A stretch of DNA of 64,000 bases, taken from positions 1,860,001-1,924,000 of the forward strand of contig JAIQDT010000001.1 in NCBI GenBank assembly GCA_021521415.1. Reading direction: 5' to 3'. Under the pieces are notes generated by a model that was not told where the DNA came from, searched no databases, and saw only the letters and a program-made list of their open reading frames with translations. Below, piece by piece: positions 9,586 to 21,519 of the stretch (the stretch's first letter is position 1; every line of letters starts with the position of its first letter). This DNA is from Bidens hawaiensis (Eukaryota > Streptophyta > Magnoliopsida > Asterales > Asteraceae). Made by a program: the position numbers and the translations under genes.

Positions 9586-9901
9586 AGGGGGTATATTCTC
9601 TCTTATTTTTGAATCTTTTTGAATCTCTGAAATTCGAAGAGTTGGTGAAAGGATAAGGACAGTCCAAACGGCTGAAGGGACGTTGGCGTCTTCTGACGGT
9701 TTCAGGACGTGCAGGAAGTTATGACGACGTGACAGCATGTGGTCAATCAGGACGCTTTTTCAGGAGCGTGGGCGCGAGTTTCATGTCACGCGCCATCCTG
9801 ACACCTGTTGCCAGCTTGCTTTATCCACACGTGTCGCCGTTTCATTGCACCTGCGCTCTCTCTCTCCTCCGCATTAAATTCATCGCATTCATTACGATGA
9901 G

Positions 9902-9908
9902 TATATAA
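9902..9908 (+). promoter_or_regulatory. TATA box of the Tat1 antisense gene, copy A
   Basis: TATATAA in GAGTATATAAGGGGG lies 124 bp before the ATG at 10032. A C/T-rich leader (CTTCACTTCACTCTTCTTTC) follows at a distance suiting a plant transcription start and 5' UTR. It is on the strand opposite to gag-pol and outside the LTR, so it would be an internal promoter serving only this gene. Confidence 0.6.
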
Positions 9909-10031
9909 GGGGGTAGAGGGTGCATCTCATCCCATACCTTCACTTCACTCTTCTTTCCCTTTTAAGTGATTTCTGGTGAATACTTATCTTTTCCGTCGAG
10001 CATTCTCCTGAAATCGCTCTTTATCTAAAAA

Positions 10032-10936
10032 ATGTCGTCTTCTACTCATGATCCCGAGGTAAACGTCGAGGAGTCCGATGTATACCTCGAGAACCCGACG
10101 TCCACGTCTGATAAGGACGATAAGAGTACTGCTGGCGAGTGCCAGTGTACTCTTTCTATCGATTTATACCACTATATCGTCAAGAAGTTCATGCTCGAGC
10201 CTTATGAGCCTGAGTTTTAGGAGCCCCACCAGACGGTGTATGATGCCCCTAAGGGCAAGATAGGGGTTTACGCCTCGTTCTTCATATATGGGAATCTCAG
10301 ATTCCCATTAACGAAGTTCGTATACCGTGTTTTGGAGAAACACGGTGTACACTTGACGGAGGTGCACCCGATGGCGATTGCTAAGGTTCGCCATTTTGAA
10401 TGGGTGTGCTGCATTCTGGACATCGAGCCCCGCGTTGACCGCCTGATGACCTTCTACTCCTGGAGGTGCATCCAGGGTTGGTATACCCTGGTTACTCGGA
10501 TCAAGGGGTTGACGATTTGCGCTACCGAGCGTAGTCTTCGTTCTTGGAAGCGGGAGTTTTTCTTCATCTCCGCTCGCGTCGTCCCCATCGTGATGACGTT
10601 CAAGAACGGGAGGGCGCTCCCTAACCTTCACGCCTCCAATTACCAGGAGGCGGAGTGGTTCGCCAAGATCTCCCAGATCCAGACTCCGGTTTATCGCTTC
10701 GCGGAGTCTGGGATGGTGATGCTCGGGATGAGCCGCGTGTGGAAGGATGCTGGGTCTGGGACGCCGCAAATACCCGTCGTCCTTGAATACGGTTTGAGCT
10801 CTATTCCTTACGGTATGCTCCATTTTTTGTGTTGGTTTAGGGTTTTTCTTCTAACATTATCTTTTTTATTTCAGAGGGGAACGACCTGCAATCGCTCTTG
10901 CATCCGCGGGAGACTGGTGGTCCCGCACGGTTGGGT
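10032..10936 (+). pseudogene. Antisense gene of Tat1, copy A: truncated, with premature stop
   Basis: The start ATG and the first 62 codons match copy B. A TAG at 10218-10220 (TCG in copy B, 23605-23607) then ends translation, and the frame continues open beyond it to the exon-1 splice donor at 10812/10813. Exon 2 starts at 10875 after TTATTTCAG, and its first 62 bp remain before the duplication junction at 10936. Exons 3-5 are absent. The product would be only 62 residues. The remaining sequence encodes the same PF04195-type domain as copy B, with R in place of W at codon 156 (CGG against TGG). Confidence 0.8.
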
Positions 10937-10948
10937 GATTGATCGATC
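10925..10948. other. Junction of the tandem duplication
   Basis: Up to CACGGTTGGGT (ending 10936) copy A equals copy B (ending 24323). From 10937 (GATTGATCGATCG) the sequence is the third ORF of the other LTR element. Joining two unrelated element interiors shows the breakpoint lies inside coding regions of two different retrotransposons, not at element ends. The sequence left of the original 10937 counterpart is outside the window, so microhomology cannot be judged. Confidence 0.85.
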
Positions 10949-12393
10949 GTTGGTGAACGACGTTCTTGATATGGAACATATGAAAGCTGAAACGGTGCAG
11001 CGGATGTTGATTTATCGGAAGGATAAGCCGCAGGAGAAAAGGATGATTGGCCATATAATCAATTCTGATTATGTATGTCCTCCTAATGAGCCCTGGATCC
11101 ATGATGACTCGGATTCCGAGCGTGAAGGGGGAGAATGTGGGAACAATGATGGTGGGGATGATGATGGTAACGATGGTGATGATGGAGCTGGTGAGCGAGC
11201 TCTGAAAGAACAACAAGATGCAGTCGATGCTGCTCTAGCTGCCACCATTAAAGCTCAACAAGAGCGAAAAAGAAAAGGCAAGGCTGTAGCTACTGATGAG
11301 CCATCCAAGAAGCCCCGTGTATCCTCTGGGGCTGGTGTAATTATTGGTGCACCACCACCTCGTCAATCAACTACTCAAAGCTCGGCGGTGCCGCTAACTA
11401 CTAGCACTCCGATGCTCACATTAACAACGACGATGGTGTCACATGAGAGATTGAAATGGAGGATGTTACTGCTGAAGAGTACCCGGACTTGTATCAACAC
11501 GCAAATGTTGATCAAGGTGCTCCGGTATTTCATGAAGACGTAATTAAAGAAACTGAGGACGATTTGGAGAAGATTGTGCAGCGAACGGTTCCTTCACTCA
11601 AAGAAGTGACTGATGATGACATTGATAGATGGTTCAAACGCCAGAAAGTGGGTAAGATCGTCGGTGCTTTTCGGTATGTAGATAAAGAAAGAAATGATAC
11701 CGCTGCTGCTTGGATTAAGGCAAATCAGATGACTACCTTCAAGACTGTTTCTAAGGTACATGGTGACATTGTCTCCTGGCTCTATGATTCAGACCTTAAG
11801 GTATGTATTGTTAAATGGGAAAAAGGTGTGCAATATTACGAGAAGATAACGGATGTTCTAACACTACCGCGTTGGGATGTACGCACCCTCGCGAGACGTC
11901 CATTTATCAATCGTGGGGGCAACCGAATGGCTGAGTGGTTTCATCAACACTTACTGTTCGAGGTCAATCATGGCTTCAAGTTCTTCAAGCCCAGGTCCCA
12001 AGACGTAAACGTACTGATGAGATTGATCCGAGGACTGGCTGGAAGAAACTTGTTTTGAAAGTGAAGCCACCAAAGACAATGAAAAGAGTTCCTGTGAAGA
12101 CAATGCCGCAAGATATTTATCTGTCTTTCAACCGTTGGTACTACGACAATCGTACTGGCGAGGCCGTTATTGTTCGTGGTCGAGGACTACAGACTGAGCT
12201 CATCAAGATAATCGACCCGATGTGGTTGTTTAATTTATCAGAGACAGACAATGACGTGCTACACAGGAAGCAAATTTTGTTTGAACGTCAAGAAGATTAC
12301 GACCTGGCTATGCAATTCCAACGTGTTGTTCGAGTATGCCATGAGCACGGGATTCATAGTTGCAGAGATTGGCAGACAAAGCGTTTCAAATAA
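10937..12393 (+). pseudogene. Third (post-pol) ORF of an LTR retrotransposon, decayed, copy B
   Basis: The same ORF as at 1-1293, with 164 bp more at the 5' side. It starts in frame with IDRSLVNDVLDMEHMKAETV and continues through an HDDSDSE acidic motif, an Asp/Gly/Asn-rich stretch and a Lys/Arg-rich segment. It then shifts frame near 11400-11444 (a TGA at 11444-11446 precedes MEDVTAEEYPD) and again near 12000. The C-terminal 152-residue part is open to TAA at 12391-12393, because codon 12241-12243 is GAG where copy A has TAG. No catalytic motif, signal peptide or transmembrane segment is visible. Its position next to a polypurine tract and LTR makes it an extra, env-position ORF; function unknown. 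Confidence 0.6.
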
Positions 12394-12427
12394 GTTAAAA
12401 ACAAAGAGCTCAAGACGAGGGGGTGTC

Positions 12428-14584
12428 TGTTAGTGCACGGTTTTGCGTCTCGAGTCTTTGTAATTATCGTTAAATGTTTATTTGATTATTTTAATGTAAT
12501 ATTTAATGTTTATTTATCTAATTCGTTATGTCATGTCTAGTTCGCTAGGAATGTTAGCGAACTAAGACTAGTTCGTTAAGGTTAGGTCTAGTTCGCTAGG
12601 AATGTTAGCGAACTAGGACTTTATAATGTATTCCCACCTGATTCGTTAGGGGATGTTAACGAATCAGGGGGTGGTTCGTTAAGTTAATTTAAGTTAACGA
12701 AGGGGAAGCTGGTTCGCTAGGGGATGTTAGCGAACCAGATCGTCTTCTATATATAGTGAACCACTGTTCACTTGAAAATGTTGAAGTTTTGAGATAATTA
12801 ATATTATTCTGAAAAGGTTTAATGTATTCTCTCTCTCTCTCAAGCTTCACAATAATTATATTGATAATATATACACTAATAACAATCAAACTAAGGTATA
12901 AAAGAGTTAGATCTGTATAATCAATATCAACATATAGATCTGGATCAGATCTAAGTTATTGATTAGAACGAGTGTTATAAAGGGGATCAAACAGGAATGA
13001 TCGCGGGATGGTTAAAATCATAACCAAGAATTAAACAATAAAACTGAGATGATTATAGGGGTTTTCGGGATAAGCCGTAGCTGCAAATGAACAACTTCGC
13101 CTGCAAGCTTAAGTTCGCCTTTCAAGCAAGTTCGCCAAGTATGTTCGCTGCTAATCAAGTTCGCCAGATATTAAGTTCGCCAAGCTATAACTTCGCATGT
13201 CAATAAGTTCGCCAAGCTAAGTTCGTAGCATGCCAAGTTCGCCTATTGTAAACTTCGCCTATATAAGTTCGCTACTGGTTAACTTCGCTGTTGTATAAGT
13301 TCGCTTAAGTAAAAGTTCGCTTAAGTTAAGTTCGCTTAAGTAAGTTCGCTTACACGTATGTTTGCTTACTGTTATGACCGCTTGCGAATACAGCTCGACC
13401 CAAGCCAGGGGCTCTGCCCCTTGGACCCTGCTAGGGGCTGCCGCCCCTAAACTCCGCTGCCAGGGGCGCTGCCCCCGGACCCCCGTTCGTTGTGGGTAAT
13501 AACTAAGACTAGAAAGATGATATGAGTAGTGATACTTAATTGATACGTGTAATTATTATACAGTTAGCCGTGCACAACTGAAGAAAGGAATTACCATTAA
13601 CGGTGAACGTAACCGCATTCAGGTGAGTTTCTAGCCCCATTTCCTTGTTATGTTTTCGGGGCTGTGTGCATATTCGATGTGATAGTTAATACACTTACCT
13701 TAACTGGTAAGTGTATGCCTTATATGGTTTATATGTTATGTATGTATATCTTAAATGTGAATGAAAGCTTGTCGGTACGTGAACGATCTTCGGATATTGC
13801 ACGTGCCAACAAGGGAGGTATGTTTATGATAGATGAATGTGTATGATAGATATACGTACAATATATGAATATGTATGAATGATTAAAGAAAGTATGTATG
13901 TTATGGGCATGTAAAGACAGTATGTACGAAGATGAAGAAAGAGGGACCAGACCCTAATAATATCTGAGATAGAGAATGAGGGACCAGACCCTTTATAATA
14001 TCTGAGATAGAGAAGTAAAAAAGGGACCAGACCCTAATAATATCTGAGATAGACAAGAAAGGGACCAGACCCTAAAATATTTGAGATAGACAAAGGAAAG
14101 AGAGGGACCAGACCCTAATAATAACTGAGATAGAATGGACAGTAACTATATAGTATGAAAGTAATAAAGTATGAATATACGTATGAAATTATGTAATGAA
14201 AGTAAGTTAGAAAAGTAATTATTATGTATCTTCGGATGCATGATTGAAGGTAAGTGTATGTATTATATGATACGTGATTAACTAGAACTCACTCAGCGTA
14301 GCTGACTTTTAGTATGCACGCAGGTGAGTAAGATGAGGCAGCTCGCTTGATGAGGGCACGTGGCAGAAGAATAAAGTCTGGCATCTGAAGACTTAAAGAC
14401 GTTTTAGTATTTATAATTGAATTGAAAGACAATATGTTTTATTAAGACAAAGTTATGGATTTATATGTAATGTTTTATGAATGCTTTAATGTTCCGCGAA
14501 TGTTTTAATTAACTCTGATATTAAGAACTGCGTTTATGAGTAAATCCAACACCAACGTAGGGCTACCGGTAACGGGGCCTTACA
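12428..14584 (+). repeat. Probable 3' LTR, copy B
   Basis: Near-identical to 1328-3483, with the same hairpin array (12537-12738), TATA box (12748-12755), AAGTTCGCC cluster, GC-rich block (13405-13486) and minisatellite (13938-14135, one extra A). It starts after the polypurine tract at 12413-12427. Differences from copy A are single bases, for example near 13183 (A for T), which shows how recent the duplication is. Confidence 0.55.
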
Positions 14585-15186
14585 GTAAGTATGTTGGTAC
14601 GTATGTACATAGGTACATATGAACGTAGATGCATGCATGCATGGAGGTTTGTTCGCACGTAGATACCTACCCATGCATATACGTACTGATGTATGTATGT
14701 ACACCTACACACGTAACAAAGATTTAAATAATACTTATTCATATACACTAAACCAAATTAAAAGTAGTCATATACCACCCACAAAGATTTAAATTAAAAT
14801 TATACCAAATTACAAGTAAGCATACTTATAACCTAGTGATTCAAAAAAAGTTAAAAACGATTGCTTTTGGTGGATGTATCATTCTAGAAATCAAATGTTT
14901 GGAACGGAGATCAATAGTTGAAAGGACAAAACAAGTGTAACCTCTATAGGATTTTTAAGAGAATATTGAAGATGATTTAATACAAAAGTTTGACTTTCTA
15001 CACCAAAAAAAAACGTTTGATTAAATGATATATACAAAATTTACCAACATAGCCTTTTGGTATTATAAAACATTAAATTGGAGACATTAAAAATTACAAG
15101 ATTACCACTTTATTTTAATGCCATAGTGTGACACCCGGTAAATTCCCAACCCCTTAAACTAAGTAATCACCTAATAATTAGGTGAT

Positions 15187-15450
15187 TGTAAATATTATGC
15201 GCGCCATGATAGTCAGCGCGTGCATTTGTTATGTGCGCCCTGCGCGAGCGCGCTATGTTAAGGATCAGCGCGGGCACATTATGTGCGCCCGGCGCGAGCA
15301 TATGTTAGAATCAGCGCGGGCATTTATGTTTGCCCTGCGCGAGCGCGCCATGTTAGTCAGCGCGTGCATGTGTTATGTGCGCCCTGCGCGAGCGCACCAT
15401 GTTAAGAACCAGCGTGAGCATATGTTATATGCGCCATGCGTGAACGTTTT
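15187..15450 (+). repeat. GC-rich tandem array, ~48-bp unit, five copies
   Basis: Units of the form CAGCGCGnGCAT..TTATGTGCGCCCTGCGCGAGCGC..ATGTTA recur about every 47-50 bp with point differences. The CpG-rich units contrast with the AT-rich surroundings. They lie near the 5' end of the solo LTR. Confidence 0.8.
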
Positions 15451-16608
15451 GGCCTTATGTTTTCATGTAACTTAAACGTTATGTTGTCTATGGGTTGACC
15501 ATCCCGCATGATGCTAAGGCGGGTGCATCTACATCGTTTATGCGCGTGCGGAAGGGAACTAACCTACCCGCATGGCGGGAACGTTGAGAGCTAGTTTGTC
15601 TGAAGCTCCAGGATGGATTTGACTTCAACATGACTGATCACTATGTTGAAATACCAAAACCACCTGGAGAATCTACAAATGAAACTCCAATGTCCCTAAC
15701 TGCGAGAAGGTTACGCACCTACCCGCAGCAAAGAAATGTTCTACACGCAGAAAGCTATGCGCACCAAGTTATACGCGCAGAACACTTAGTCAAAATGATC
15801 AGATTTAAGGAAATTGTCCCCCGCCCAAAAGAGGGCGGTTGCGTGTTTCAGAAACTTCTACTTTTTACTGTACACTGTCTAAAGCACTGAAAAAGCAAAC
15901 TGTAAAGTCAACTGCCAGCCACCCACTCTCACCAGCCACAGCCCTGCATGTCCTGTCCATATCAAATCAGAATCTTTAATCTACTTTTCTACTCTTTTTA
16001 ATAAATAATAATAATTTCCATACTTTATCATCATTTCAAAAGATTACAATTCCCTAAAGCAAGGGATTATGTTCCCTTGAGTTTGCCTATAAATTTGTAG
16101 CCTAAATTATCACCCAAAACACACTTCAAAAGAACTACAAACTTGCACTAATCCTTTCCCAAGCATCCGTTGTTTCCAGCTCCGATCCTGTTACTAGGTA
16201 AGCCGAGATTATAACCTTGAGATCTACTTTCCAACCCCTATATCTTGATCTTAATATATATACTTGTTATTTAATCGTATTCTAGACCTTCGATTCCGAG
16301 GCCAACACCAAGAAAACCTGAATCTCGATTAATCCCTTAACAAGAACCACAGGTGAGTCTCACAGCCCCTATTTTCACTGTTTTCACCATTTTAAACTGT
16401 TTTCGGGGCGAGGGACACGTATTTAAATAATGTTTTATCATGGTATATTTACAAGCTAAGCAAACGATTACGTGTTTAAGTTATGTTTCATGATGAACAA
16501 TGCGAACAGTTATCTATGGTTTTTCGATGATAGTGCACCAGATTCGAGTAAGTGATCACTTTACCATTGGAACTCTAAGGGTAGGGACTGCTGGTTTGAT
16601 CCGCCCAC

Positions 16609-16945
16609 TCGTAGGGGTCGCACCTCTTACACAGACGAGTGCCTAGTATGGTCATGGGCAGTACTATGGGTTTGAGCCAGCTCGTAGAGGTCGCTCCTCT
16701 TACGCAGACGAGCGCCTTGTTTTCCGGCACAACGTCCGCACGCGTAACCCGCGGGACGGTATTACAGCATATATTCGCTCGTAGTGGCAGCGCCACTTAC
16801 ACAGACGAGCACAGTTTTCCAGAAGTGTCCGCGCGTAACCCGCGGGACGGTATTACGTTACTTTAGCTCGTAGTGGCAGCGCCACTTACACAGACGAGCA
16901 CAGTTCCCAGAAATGTTCGCGCGTAACCCGCGGAACGATTTTTAT
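16609..16945 (+). repeat. Tandem array with palindromic cores, 4 units of ~73-95 bp
   Basis: Each unit begins CTCGTAG, carries a small palindrome (AGAGGTCGCTCCTCT or GTGGCAGCGCCAC), then TTACACAGACGAG. The last three continue with a CGCGTAACCCGCGG segment. The palindrome arms differ between units but remain complementary or nearly so. CTCGT and ACGAG add an outer pair of arms. Confidence 0.75.
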
Positions 16946-17514
16946 CAGAATATGTTGATAGAGCTATGTCTTACCAAGCATGTGTTTTAATGATGCTAAC
17001 AGAATTATGTTTCAGAATGATTATGATGCAATACGATTTATCAAGTTACTAAAACTTGTGAACTCACTCAGTTTATACTGATTCAAATGTTTTTACGTGT
17101 CTTTCAGGAGATAACTAGGTAGCGCATGGAGTCACACTTAGAGCACCACACGCTGAACATCTAAAACAAGCTTTTTGGAAGATTTTGGTTTTATCCCCTC
17201 GATGCGCACGGTTACCCGCCGCGCAAGGGGATATGGCGAGGAAATCTTCAGTTTTATACTTGGATGTTTTTTTTGTAATCTTTGAACAATGTAACGTGTT
17301 TGTACTAAACTTCTCATGCGCAATAAAAATCTTTGAATGTTTTGCAATGGCCCGTGCTTAATTATCAATCCCCACTCGTGCGCGCCCGGCTGTTTCCGCC
17401 GCTCAGGGCCGGGTGTGACACATAGATCAACAAAAGTAAGGGTCATGATTTACTTCTCGCACTTCTCACTTTAAAAACACTTCTCGCATGATCCATCCCC
17501 ATGTATTGTATGTG

Positions 17515-17900
17515 TATGTTAATAATATTAATATGAAGATTGAGAGAGAGATGGGACAGGGGTTTGTTAATTAATTCTCAAAACTTAACTTAAACAGTGA
17601 CAGATGTCACTATATATAGAAGATAGACCTAGTTCGTTAACATCCCCTAACGAACTAGGATCTACTTCGTTACATACACTTAATGGAAATAATCTTAACG
17701 AAACACCCCCTGATTCGTTAAACATCCTTAACGAATCAGGAGGGAATTAACTTAGATCTAGTTCGCTAAACATCCTTAGAGAACTAGACTAATACATTAA
17801 CGAACTACAATATATATTAATTGTTTATTACATTAAACAAAAACGACAAATACTTTAACGATAAATACAAAGACTCAAAACGCAAAACCGTGCGCTAACA
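17515..17900 (-). repeat. Inverted 5' LTR fragment, copy B
   Basis: Counterpart of 4115-4500. One hairpin arm is damaged here (TAGAGAAC in place of TAGCGAAC near 17777). Next to it, CCCCATGTATTGTATG replaces CCCCAGTCAACGTATG of copy A, the largest local sequence difference apart from indels. Confidence 0.75.
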
Positions 17901-18177
17901 TAAAGAATAACATGTATAAAATTGAAAATAAGTATTATACATATATGCATAATTTTGCTAAACTGATTTTTTTCTATGAAATCAGGATGAAAGATAAAAA
18001 ATTTTGGCTTTTTTACTTTTTTTATTAGCGTTTTTTTTTGTTTTATCCATTTTCTTTTTTCTTAAAAGGAATTTTTATGTGGTCCAAAATGTTTCTTAAA
18101 ATTCTCAATTTCAAAATGGTTCTCACCTGATTCAAATCATATATATATATATATATATATAGTGAGAGAGAGAGAGA

Positions 18178-20049
18178 TAAAAGATCCATTATTATAATCC
18201 CTAATCGTACATTACATACGCGAGTTCCTACATCGTCAATTTCAAAAAACACGCGGTGACAACATTGTAAATTTCATCAACTCTGATCCACTGCTTCTAT
18301 CGATTCCATCCACCATCACCATTCAACAATCCGCCATCGTACATTGATTTTGCCCACTGCGCACCGTTGAAACCATCATCCAAATTCATCATACTTTGTC
18401 GCTTATTGTTGTTCACAGGTTTGTTTATCTTTTGATAAAATTAAAACTGAAATTGATGAACTTAATTGATCAATTAACCTTGAAATTGATCCAATTAATC
18501 ATCAATTTTAAGGTTCAATCGTTCAATTTTGAGTTCTGAGTGGTGGGTTTTAACCTTGAATATATTAAGATTAAGCTTGAACGTTTTAGGTTTTAAGCTT
18601 GTACGTTTTAGTTTAACAATGAATGTATAAAATTTAAGCTTAAACTTCTAAACTTTTTGTTCAGAACTTCTAAACTTCTAAACCTTTTGTTTTGAACTTC
18701 TAAACTTTTTATTCTAAACTTCAAAACTTGAACATTTAAAGGTGTTCATTTTGGTTAGAACGTTTCAATTAATCATCAATTTAAAGCTTCAATCGTTCAA
18801 TTTAGAGTTTTGAGTGGTGGGTTTTAACCTTGAATGTATTAAGATTAAGCTTGAACGTTTTAGGTTCTAAGCATGTATATTTTAGTTTAACCTTGAATGT
18901 ATAAGATTTAAGCCCGAACTTCTAAACTTTTTGTTCTGAACTTTTAAGCTTTTTGTTCTGAACTTCTAAACTTGAACGTTTAAAGGTGTTCATTTTGGGT
19001 AGAACTTTTAAACGTACACAGTATCTTCGATTTTGTTTAAGAATGTTTAAACGTAATATTTTGAACCCTAATCAGAGCTCAATTGAGTGTATTATTATTT
19101 CATAATCGATTGATGAATCTAAATCCTTCTACACATCAATTCGATTGATTAAATTATCATTTTTTGATCAATTTTGAAGATTCTTGATGTTCAACTTCGT
19201 TCTATTTTGATTTTAGTTTTGACTTTAGAGATTTCATACTTTAAGCACTAATTAAGGTTTAGATATTGGATGAGATAGAGTGCGGAGTTCAGAATTTGGA
19301 TCACAATGGATTTGTAATCAATGAATATGATCATGAATTAGTTTGGGTAATTTACGAAATTTCTACGGCATGTTTTGTAATCCAACGCTCTTGAAGGTCA
19401 CGTACATAATGTACGATAAGCCATTATTGTACAATAACCCATCCATATATATATATATGTATGTGTGTTTGTGTGTATGTGTGTGTGGGTGGGTGAGTAA
19501 CGTATAATAATTGCTTAACGTACATTAGGTACACGAATACGGTCAAGTCTAAAAATAAATATGTTCAAGTCAAATTCTAAAACCGAAAACGTTCTAGGAT
19601 AAACCCTAAAACGTTCAAGGTTACAACCTAAAACGTTCAAACCTTAAACCTTATACTTTCAAGGTTAAAAGCAATTATGCCCAAGTCAAAATTTGATTCA
19701 ATTAAAGATCCCGATGTATTTATTTATATGAATTGATAATTAATTAGACATAGATTGATGATTTCGAGTTCATGTGATGGGATTTCATGGATCAATTTCG
19801 AAAGGTTAAAATGCTGTTTACCATTATGGTTGAGGCAAGATTGGAACATCACAGAAGCTTAAATTGATATGAAAAATAGATCGATTACCTGGAGAATTAG
19901 TTCAAATCTTGAATGATGATGATGAATTTCAACCCTAGGTGAGGAAATGACAGCGATGATGAAGTTTAGGTTGTGTTTTTTTGGCATAGAAGGATGTTGG
20001 TAGTCGCGGACGTAATGTATGATAAGAGATTATTGTATTGGATCTTTTA
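18178..20049. mobile_element. Pair of head-to-head TIR elements, copy B
   Basis: Counterpart of 4781-6650. The first element runs from TAAAAGATCC near 18178 to about 19445. A (TA)/(TG) tract follows, and the inverted second element ends GGATCTTTTA at 20048. Differences from copy A are mainly microsatellite lengths and isolated bases. No coding capacity. Confidence 0.5.
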
Positions 20050-20085
20050 CCTATGTACACACACACACACACACACACATATATA

Positions 20086-20460
20086 GGGGCAGGTTCAAGA
20101 GGGAACTCAAAATAAGTGTGAAACTGAAGAACTCTTCATTTTACATGTAAAAAAATAATATAAAGCCCAATTTCACATGTAAAAAATTAGTTTTAACATA
20201 AAATTTTTTGGACTTTTTATTTATAAATACATGTTGAAGACATTCCAATAATAAAAGTAATTTTGTCAAAAAAAATTATTTTTACCGTTTTTTAACTGAA
20301 AATAAATTTTTTTTACATGTGTTTATATGTAAAAAGCTCTAAAAAGAATATGTAAAAATGTGGTTTTTACACGAAAAATGATTTTTTTTTAGTATTTATT
20401 TTACAATTAAAATGAAGAGTTCGCATGTTCCCTATTTTTTTGAGTTCCCTCTTGAACCTG

Positions 20461-20463
<3 letters not shown>
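20086..20463. mobile_element. Microsatellite-nested MITE, copy B
   Basis: Same ends as 6705-7095 (GGGGCAGGTTCAAG..CTTGAACCTGTTC). It lacks a roughly 13-bp internal segment (AGAAATGGCTTTT in copy A). The flanking (CA)n is shorter and the right (TA)n longer than in copy A. Confidence 0.7.
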
Positions 20464-20520
<57 letters not shown>

Positions 20521-21519
20521 GAAATTAATATAGACTATTGATATTGACAATCAATGGCATATATTAGAAGTGGCATTGTTGTAATTACTAACACAACATT
20601 AAAACATGATTTTAAATAAAAAGGGTATGTTGGTCTTTCTGGTACAGCCTTGGTCAAATTAAACATACATTACAAATTTAGTATGTTTCCTATTTTTATG
20701 CCCTAATTAACTCCCTTCTTTCTCCATTCAAATCATATTCCGGTAAAATATGATTGTCAAAATCAAGGTTTTAAAGATTATTTGATGCGCTAAATATTAA
20801 TACACTATTTTTGTGGGCTTTATATAATTATTTATTTCTTTAACGTTAAAGATTTAGTAATCCCCTACATTTTAATACACTATTTTTGTGGGCTAATTTC
20901 ATTATATATATATAAATATCTTGAAATTATAAGGTTTAACTTGTTTATTGTGTAGGATGATCATTTCAATAGGATACACGTGTTATTGTGTAGCTTAACA
21001 TGCTAGTTGTGTAGGATGATTACTGTGGTGAAGGTATTGAACATTGATTAGTTACGAAATTTTTTTTAAAATATATATGTACAATCTTAATCATCCTACA
21101 TGAACCTTCACAAACGATATTATTGTGTATGAGGTTTTGGCATGTGTAGATATTATGATAGATGTGAAGTGTTGATAATTAAACAAAAGAGTGTAGGAGT
21201 AGCTTTACTGTGTAGGGGTCTGTTTAATAGCAAGTTTTTACGTTAATGAGTAGATTAATGAGTTTTAAAGTATGGACAATGAATAGCAATCCACGTACAT
21301 AACTTGAGCAATTTTTGTAGGTAAACAAATTGTATAATATCGATCAATATTTTTCTAATTTGGGAATTATGTGTATGTAATTCTTGTGTAGATAATCTAA
21401 ATGCTGCTAGGTAATATGAATTTATCTAAAATGGGTCAATCAAACCCAAATATGTGTATGTGTTAACGTTAAGTTGTGTAGGTAGTTTGTGTAATATGTG
21501 CCAATCTTATATAACGTAA
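20464..21519. other. AT-rich non-coding flank of Tat1, copy B
   Basis: Counterpart of 7096-8137: a (TA)n tract, then AT-rich sequence with GTGTAGG words and no gene. CGTAA at 21515-21519 would be the left target duplication of Tat1. Confidence 0.5.

Larger units (their letters stand above)
1..10936. repeat. Copy A of an 11.1-kb tandem segmental duplication (left end outside window)
   Basis: Base 1 aligns with base 11101, and the match runs co-linearly to 10936, which aligns with 24323. Only scattered substitutions, microsatellite length changes, a roughly 13-bp indel near 6937 and the solo LTR present only in copy B interrupt it. In the first 2.4 kb I count nine substitutions by eye (near 36, 147, 158, 334, 744, 1032, 1141, 1300, 2083). 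From the copy-B start, about 164 bp of copy A must lie left of the window. The segment ends inside exon 2 of a Tat antisense gene and is fused to the third ORF of another element. Confidence 0.95.
8138..10936 (-). mobile_element. Tat1 copy A: 3' LTR and start of antisense gene only
   Basis: This is the left part of a minus-strand Ty3/gypsy Tat-type element: 3' LTR (8138-9001), polypurine tract, a spacer, then the promoter, exon 1 and start of exon 2 of the antisense gene. It ends abruptly at 10936, where the tandem-duplication junction joins it to the third ORF of a different element. The complete counterpart is Tat1 copy B (21520-31315). Confidence 0.85.
15127..17420 (+). mobile_element. Solo LTR (2,294 bp) present only in copy B
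   Basis: It starts TGTGACACCCGG and ends CCGGGTGTGACA, a 12-bp terminal inverted repeat with one mismatch, and is flanked by CATAG on both sides (15122-15126 and 17421-17425). Copy A has a single CATAG at 4021-4025 with no insert. TG..CA ends, a 5-bp duplication and no coding interior are the marks of a solo LTR left by LTR-LTR recombination. The length suits long-LTR Ty3/gypsy families, but the lineage is not proven. It contains a GC-rich 48-bp array (15187-15450) and an 85-95-bp array (16609-16945). Small ORFs in the arrays are repeat artefacts. Confidence 0.92.

Noticed and set aside
10308..10823. 171-codon minus-strand ORF, repeated at 23695-24210
   Set aside because: Exact antisense shadow of exon 1 of the antisense gene; codon pattern follows the plus-strand gene.
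10236..11543. 435-codon ORF starting in the Tat1 antisense gene
   Set aside because: Chance frame across the duplication junction, joining two unrelated elements and starting after a premature stop.
15182..15475. 97-codon ORF with repeated peptide
   Set aside because: Product of the GC-rich 48-bp array in a solo LTR, not a gene.
15127..17420. DNA transposon with terminal inverted repeats
   Set aside because: TG..CA ends, 5-bp duplication and LTR-like length without coding fit a solo LTR better; the inverted ends are short as in LTRs.
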